Part shown: positions 59,943-64,000 of the stretch, piece after piece
Numbering within the stretch: position 1 is the first letter of the stretch
How the letters are laid out: each line of letters opens with the position of its first letter
Origin: an uncultured Clostridia bacterium
GTDB lineage: Bacteria > Bacillota > Clostridia > Oscillospirales > Ruminococcaceae
Direction of reading: 5' to 3'
Length of the DNA: 64,000 bases
NCBI GenBank assembly: GCA_947631115.1
Contig: CANRKB010000003.1
Location: 89,248-153,247, forward strand
The notes under the pieces: generated by a model
The model's database searches: none
Seen by the model: only the letters and a program-made list of their open reading frames with translations
What the model was told of the DNA's origin: nothing
Position numbers and translations under genes: made by a program

Positions 59943-60186
59943 CCGCTCAAAACCTCTCCTAGGATTGCCGTTTCAAAGCAAGGCTTTGAAACGGCAATGC
60001 GGGGAAAACTCTTGTTTTCCCCGCACCCTTTAGCGCTTGCTAACGCGACGGGGGCTTTGCCCCCGTACCCCCACCAGGGAGGAAACTTTTTTGTAAAAAA
60101 GTTTCCTCCCTGGACTTTTCTTCAAAAAACTTTCGTGCGCCGCCCGTTTTGTATTTTGAAAATGAAAAACGGTCCGCCGCTCTAAA
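59943..60186 (-). repeat. Family A hairpin element, copy A6
   Basis: Minus orientation: TTTAGAGCGGC, GGCGGCGCACGAAAG, hairpin 1 with a new stem (CCAGGGAGGAAACTTTTTT and complement), an inserted GGGGGCAAAGCCCCC-type stem, GCGCTAAAGGGTGC, hairpin 2 with loop CAAGAG, hairpin 3 (TTGCCGTTTCAAAGCC and complement) and TTTTGAGCGGCG. It is sense-oriented behind rnfB. A CTAG-rich heptamer-like stretch (60190-60220) separates it from the rnfB stop. Confidence 0.85.
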
Positions 60187-60220
60187 CAGTTTCCAGCCTC
60201 TAGCTTCTAGTCTCTAGACT

Positions 60221-61036
60221 CTATTCGCATTGCGCTATAACGGTGATGCACTTTCTTGGGCATCCCGCCGCGCACGCTCCGCAGCCGTTGCACTTTGAAT
60301 AATCGATAGACGCGTGATTGTCGTTTACGGTTATTGCGCCGTTCGGGCATTTCTTCTCGCAGATTTTACAGCCTATACAGCTGTTCTGGCAAATTGCCCT
60401 CGCAACTTTTCCCGGGTCTTTTGAAGAACAACGCACGTCAACTTTCTGCGCCGCAGGGTGAATAACGATAAGCCCGTTAGGACAAGCCTTTACGCACTTT
60501 CCGCAGGCTACGCACTTCGACGGATTTACCACTGCCACGCCGTTTATTATCGAGATTGCGTCGTTGTCGCAAACGCTCACGCAGTCGCCGTATCCGTCGC
60601 AGCCCGTGCGGCAGTTCTTCTTGCCGTTGTAATAACGCTCGACAGCCTTGCAAGACGGCGTTCCGATAAAGGAATATCTGTCCTCAACAGCCGTTGTACA
60701 GCCGTTGCAGCGTACAAACGCAACTTCTTTTTCCGCTTCGAGAGCTTCTTGTCCCATTATTGCGGCAATTTTCTTCGCCGCTTCTGATCCGCCCGGCTTG
60801 CACTTGTTGTTGGGTGCGCCGCTTTCAACGACAGCCTTTGCATAATCCGCGCAGCCCGCATATCCGCAGGCGCCGCAGTTTGCATTCGGGAGAGCCTCGG
60901 TTATCTGCGATACTCTCTCATCTACCTTTACCGCAAGCACCTTTGAGCCGACAACGAGCAATACGCCCGCGATCGCTCCTATTGCCGCGAAAATTAAAAT
61001 GGGGAGAATGTAAATCGTAAAAATATCCATCTTCAA
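60221..61036 (-). CDS. rnfB: Rnf complex subunit B
   Basis: This 271-residue iron-sulfur subunit has an N-terminal membrane anchor (about 5-35), the four-Cys Fe-S domain (Cys54, 57, 62 and 79: CGACGYAGC...C), then ferredoxin-type clusters (CVACGKCVKACP, CIGCKICEKKCP, CNGCGACAAGCP) and further Cys in CNGCTT and CRTGCDGYGDCVSVC. It takes electrons from reduced ferredoxin. As in other Clostridia it is the last gene of the rnfCDGEAB order. Confidence 0.96.
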   Translation of the reverse strand: MKMDIFTIYILPILIFAAIGAIAGVLLVVGSKVLAVKVDERVSQITEALPNANCGACGYAGCADYAKAVVESGAPNNKCKPGGSEAAKKIAAIMGQEALEAEKEVAFVRCNGCTTAVEDRYSFIGTPSCKAVERYYNGKKNCRTGCDGYGDCVSVCDNDAISIINGVAVVNPSKCVACGKCVKACPNGLIVIHPAAQKVDVRCSSKDPGKVARAICQNSCIGCKICEKKCPNGAITVNDNHASIDYSKCNGCGACAAGCPRKCITVIAQCE

Positions 61037-61042
61037 ACCTCC

Positions 61043-61648
61043 TCAGACAGCTCCGAAAATGCCGTCAACAAGACCTCCGAAGCCGACAAACGACAGCGAA
61101 ACTATCGAAGCCGCAACGAGGGTTATAGGCATTCCCGAAAATGCTTTCGGAACGGGGCAGCGTTCGAGCCTGCCGCGTACTCCGGAGAAAATAAGCATTG
61201 CTATCATAAATCCGAGACCGCCGCCGAGCGCGCAGATAATGGCTTCTCCGAAGTTATAGCCGTTCTCGATGTTGAGAAGCGTAACGCCCAGAACCGCGCA
61301 GTTCGTGGTGATAAGCGGAAGATATACGCCCAGCGCCTTATAAAGCGCGGGAATATATTTTCTGAGTACCATTTCTATAAGCTGAACAAACAGCGCGATT
61401 ATAAGGATAAACAATATTGTGTTCAGATAGGTGAGCCCCATAGGAACAAGGAACAAATGGTAGAGCGGGTATGTAACAGCCGTCGCAAGGACCATTACGA
61501 TAGTAACCGCGCAGCCCATTCCGAGAGAACCGCTCGTTGTCTTTGAAACGCCGAGGAACGGACAAATTCCGAGGAATTTGGAGAGGACGAAGTTGTCCGT
61601 GAGTATTCCCGTGAAGAGAATTATCATCATACTTTTTGCAAGTTCCAT
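61043..61648 (-). CDS. rnfA: Rnf complex subunit A
   Basis: A 201-residue protein with six membrane spans, starting in NFVLSKFLGICPFLGVSKTTSGSLGMG. The paired GMG.../ILTTNCAVLG (here LITTNCAVLGVTLL) half-repeats and ALGGGLGFMIAM are those of RnfA/NqrE proteins. With RnfE it forms the core that carries the [2Fe-2S] cluster between inner Cys residues (Cys in GICPF and TNCAV). Its start overlaps rnfE's stop by one base. Confidence 0.95.
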   Translation of the reverse strand: MELAKSMMIILFTGILTDNFVLSKFLGICPFLGVSKTTSGSLGMGCAVTIVMVLATAVTYPLYHLFLVPMGLTYLNTILFILIIALFVQLIEMVLRKYIPALYKALGVYLPLITTNCAVLGVTLLNIENGYNFGEAIICALGGGLGFMIAMLIFSGVRGRLERCPVPKAFSGMPITLVAASIVSLSFVGFGGLVDGIFGAV

Positions 61649-62361
61649 TATTTATTCTCCTCCTTCTTCTCGGTATTCTCCGGCTTTTCTGCGGGCTTTT
61701 CAAGGCTTATGCAGCTGTCTCTGTTCGGACAAGCCGCGCAGCCCGTAGCCTCGGGAGGCTTTCTGTTTGCGATCTTATTAACAAGAGCTATTACACAACC
61801 CAGTACGAAAAATCCGCCTGCGGGAAGAATAAACAGCGTCATCGGCTCCATGATGGGAGGGCAGACCTGAATTTCAAAGCTCGTTCCCGAAAACCAAGTT
61901 CCGCTTCCGAATATCTCGCGTATCGAGCCGACTACAAACAGCGCCAAAGTAAATCCTATGCCCATTCCTGCGCCGTCAAGAGCTGATGAAAGCACGTTGT
62001 TTTTAGAGGCGAACATTTCCGCTCTGCCGAGGATTATGCAGTTTACCGTGATAAGCGGCAGATAAATTCCAAGAGCGTCATAAATGCTCGGCAAATATGC
62101 CTGCAATATAAGCTGAATGAGCGTTACAAAGCCCGCTATGATGACGATATAGCTCGGAAGTCTTACCTGCTTCGGGATAACCTTTTTAAGAAGCGAGATA
62201 ACGACGTTTGAACATATAAGTACAAATGTCGCCGCCGCGCCCATTCCTATCGCGTTGAACGCCATTGTAGTAATGGCGAGCGTAGGACACATTCCGAGCA
62301 ATGTAACGAGCGTAGGATTTTCCTTTATAAGACCCTTGGTAAATTCCTTCATATAGCTCAT
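61648..62361 (-). CDS. rnfE: Rnf complex subunit E
   Basis: This 237-residue membrane subunit is homologous to RnfA: ENPTLVTLLGMCPTLAITTMAFNAIGMG and LPLITVNCIILGRAEMFA supply the matching Cys pair. The C-terminus is extended with CAACPNRDSC and a Glu/Lys tail, an added cysteine cluster of uncertain role. It overlaps rnfG by 4 bp and rnfA by one base. Confidence 0.95.
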   Translation of the reverse strand: MSYMKEFTKGLIKENPTLVTLLGMCPTLAITTMAFNAIGMGAAATFVLICSNVVISLLKKVIPKQVRLPSYIVIIAGFVTLIQLILQAYLPSIYDALGIYLPLITVNCIILGRAEMFASKNNVLSSALDGAGMGIGFTLALFVVGSIREIFGSGTWFSGTSFEIQVCPPIMEPMTLFILPAGGFFVLGCVIALVNKIANRKPPEATGCAACPNRDSCISLEKPAEKPENTEKKEENK

Positions 62362-62933
62362 TTAAACTCACCTCCGCACTTTTCATACGCTTTAAGCGCA
62401 ATATTTACGGCGCTTGCAACTCCCTTTGAGGAGAATGTCGCGGAAGTAACGCCGTTTACTTCGTTGTCCGCGGGATTTGATTTGTTCTTTACTATTACCA
62501 CTTCGCCCGACTTGCCTTTAAACAGATCGAGGAAAGCGGGGTCGTTTGTCTTTGTGCCGAGACCCGGGGTTTCTTCTCCTACGGATACAACCGAAACGCC
62601 GGCGACTTTGCCGTCTTTAACTCCGACCATAATGTCATAGCCGTTTTTATAACCCTTTACGACCGCCTCAAAAGCAAGAGAGCCGTCTTTGTTTTTTATG
62701 ACCTTTGTTATTTTTGAAAGGTCGCCTTCGCTGAACATATCCTGCCATTTTTCCGCAGGAACGACTTCGTAGTCGTCTTTTGTTCCGCCGTAAATTTGTG
62801 TGACTGCGGCAGCCTGCTTGTCGGTGACGATGTTTGAAGTGTCAACATATGTGGCGTTGTACACAACGATTACAAGTCCCGATATAAGCGCCGCAATAAG
62901 CGCAAGGACGATAACGGGTTTTACTTTATCCAT
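62358..62933 (-). CDS. rnfG: Rnf complex subunit G
   Basis: A 191-residue protein with one N-terminal span (about 5-25) and an FMN-binding domain. GEETPGLGTKTNDPAFLDLFKG and the flavinylation-type motif TSATFS (about 171-176, where FMN would be joined to the last Ser/Thr by ApbE) are visible; the motif is usually SGATxT/S, so Gly to Ser is noted. The ATG at 62933 has AGGAGGG before it; a longer reading runs into rnfD, which it already overlaps by 8 bp. Confidence 0.92.
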   Translation of the reverse strand: MDKVKPVIVLALIAALISGLVIVVYNATYVDTSNIVTDKQAAAVTQIYGGTKDDYEVVPAEKWQDMFSEGDLSKITKVIKNKDGSLAFEAVVKGYKNGYDIMVGVKDGKVAGVSVVSVGEETPGLGTKTNDPAFLDLFKGKSGEVVIVKNKSNPADNEVNGVTSATFSSKGVASAVNIALKAYEKCGGEFK

Positions 62934-63915
62934 TCTTTTCGCCCTCCTTTTTCTTCTTTTCGGGAACAAGCGCTCCAAGAGGCTTCGGAACGGTAAATCT
63001 GTCTATCATCGGAGTAAGGCAGTTCATAACGAGAATTGAGAACGAAACGCCCTCGGGCATTGTCGCAAACTGTCTTATGCCGAACGTTATCAGTCCGCAG
63101 CCTACCGCGAAAATGATCTTACCCTTTGTGGTAACGGGCGTTGTCGAATAGTCTGTCGCCATGAATATAGCTCCGAGTACTAAACCGCCGCTCATAAGCT
63201 GATAGAGCATATTTGTAAAGTCAAAACCGTTTTTCAGCAGCGTGAGTATCGCGACCGTGCCGATAAAGCAAACGGGAGTTTCAAAGCGGATAACGCCTCT
63301 TGCGAGCAGATAAATGCCGCCTATCAGAAGCGCCAGTATGCACGTTTCACCGAGACAGCCCCCGCGAAGTCCCAAGAACATATCCAAAAGCGAGTATGTT
63401 CCCGTTATGTCCTCTCCGCCCGCCATCATTGCAAGAGGAGTAGCGACCGTTGTCGCGTCGACACCGTTTTTCCACGAAGCAAGAGGAGCAGCCCACGTCG
63501 TCATTGCCGCGGTAAACGAGAGCATAAGCGCAATTCTCGCGGTAATGGCGGGGTTCGCGAAGTTCTGTCCTATTCCTCCGAACAGACATTTTACAATTAC
63601 GATCGCAATAAAGCAGCCTATTACAGCCATGTATATGGGCAGGTCAACGGGCAGATTGAACGAAAGCAACATACCCGTAACCACCGCCGACATATCGGAG
63701 ATCGTGCGCTCTTTCTTTGCAATGATGTTGAACAAAAGCTCAAACACAACGCAGCAGGCACAGCAGATGACCGTAAGCACGAGCGCCTTTATGCCGAAAA
63801 TGATCGTGGCGGCAATAAGCGCGGGGCAAAGCGCAATTACGACGTCGAGCATTATGTTCTGCGTCGTGCGCGTACTTCTTATATGAGGCGAAGCCTCAAC
63901 AAACAGCTTATTCAT
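62926..63915 (-). CDS. rnfD: Rnf complex subunit D
   Basis: A 329-residue membrane protein with about nine spans, starting MNKLFVEASPHIRS. The FMN-attachment region MATDYSTTPVT and SGGLVLGAIFMATD are typical, as is VTGMLLSFNLP. The ATG at 63915 is chosen over the GTG at 63924 because GAGGT is seven bases before it. The subunit carries electrons and contributes to the Na+ or H+ path. It follows rnfC by about ten bases. Confidence 0.94.
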   Translation of the reverse strand: MNKLFVEASPHIRSTRTTQNIMLDVVIALCPALIAATIIFGIKALVLTVICCACCVVFELLFNIIAKKERTISDMSAVVTGMLLSFNLPVDLPIYMAVIGCFIAIVIVKCLFGGIGQNFANPAITARIALMLSFTAAMTTWAAPLASWKNGVDATTVATPLAMMAGGEDITGTYSLLDMFLGLRGGCLGETCILALLIGGIYLLARGVIRFETPVCFIGTVAILTLLKNGFDFTNMLYQLMSGGLVLGAIFMATDYSTTPVTTKGKIIFAVGCGLITFGIRQFATMPEGVSFSILVMNCLTPMIDRFTVPKPLGALVPEKKKKEGEKNG

Positions 63916-63925
63916 TCCGACCACC

Positions 63926-64000
63926 TCACTTTGCTTTAGCTTGCCTTAAAAAGTCCTTGGCAAGCTGATTTTTCTCGGCAAGATTGCGCTTTGCGGGACA
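63926..64000 (-). CDS. rnfC: Rnf complex subunit C, C-terminal end (partial)
   Basis: The last 24 codons are inside the window: CPAKRNLAEKNQLAKDFL, then RQAKAK and a stop (complement of 63926-63928). The CPAKR after a cluster Cys is typical of the RnfC C-terminal [4Fe-4S] domain. The gene continues beyond the window's right edge. Confidence 0.8.
   Translation of the reverse strand, partial: CPAKRNLAEKNQLAKDFLRQAKAK

Noticed and set aside
1..64000. CRISPR array, tRNA/rRNA genes, prophage or transposase genes
   Set aside because: No regularly spaced direct repeats, no tRNA-like cloverleaf and no integrase or transposase motif were seen. The repeat families found here carry no coding gene.

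Overview
The window looks like a chromosome segment from a strictly anaerobic, spore-lineage Gram-positive bacterium of the Clostridia, most like the Oscillospirales/Ruminococcaceae. The reasons are SpoVS, an RqcH-type NFACT protein, an Rnf complex, indolepyruvate:ferredoxin oxidoreductase, an AdhE next to a sensory-type [FeFe]-hydrogenase homologue, a Gram-positive CpsB/C/D exopolysaccharide module and a serpin lipoprotein. I see no rRNA, tRNA, CRISPR array, prophage or transposase gene. Many promoters can be read directly as TTGACA-like, exactly 17 nt, TATAAT-like.

Layout. 0-7.8 kb (minus strand): membrane, zinc-ribbon and sirtuin genes, a strange Gly/Ser/Phe-rich protein with its own promoter, and a zinc-ribbon/membrane/propeller-like protein. 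8.0-11.1 kb (plus): thiamine genes thiE, a DUF3781 gene, thiD and thiC. 11.4-16.9 kb: a MATE transporter, an ECF sigma factor with a membrane partner, a PflX-like radical SAM protein and a small kinase. 17-24 kb (minus): nucleotidyltransferase, valS, NFACT, Nif3-like, trmK and DUF1858. 24.2-34.2 kb (plus): aspS, a sigma-like protein with a large acidic membrane protein, a 34-residue membrane peptide, a YesL-like protein, purA, a YmdB-type phosphoesterase, spoVS, an asparaginase and a uridine-kinase-like protein. 34.4-40 kb: exopolysaccharide genes behind a consensus promoter with a leader of about 170 nt, then an apparently highly expressed surface protein. 40.4-46 kb: a sulfur-amino-acid locus with an amino-acid ABC transporter (minus) divergent from a sulfhydrylase, cysK and an Rrf2 regulator. 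46.3-50.4 kb (minus): ACT protein, arylacetate-CoA ligase, iorB and iorA. 50.5-52.7 kb: an amidohydrolase and a serpin. 53-59.5 kb: adhE, a kinase-like gene, a [2Fe-2S] protein, an HydS-like protein and a PP2C/SpoIIE phosphatase. 60.2-64 kb (minus): rnfB, A, E, G, D and the 3' end of rnfC.

The most unusual material is not in the housekeeping genes. (1) Six dispersed copies of a modular element of about 220-245 bp, called family A here, are built from three hairpins. The stems change between copies but both arms change together, and the CAAGAG loop never changes; five of the six lie sense-oriented just downstream of a gene. (2) A 283-residue protein combines an ordinary-looking N-terminal domain, a long Gly/Ser/Phe/Tyr/Arg repeat tract and an acidic/aromatic tail. 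(3) A 20-codon Cys- and Arg-rich upstream ORF sits in the leader of the sulfhydrylase gene, behind an Rrf2-type operator; the matching regulator is encoded two genes downstream. (4) Two MITE-like elements (family B) occur in the same locus, one flanked by an exact 26-bp duplication of a terminator hairpin.

Functionally, adhE with the HydS/phosphatase/kinase set, Rnf and the ferredoxin-dependent oxidoreductase suggest a fermenter that balances reduced ferredoxin, NADH and H2. The cysteine locus appears to have at least one and perhaps two layers of control.
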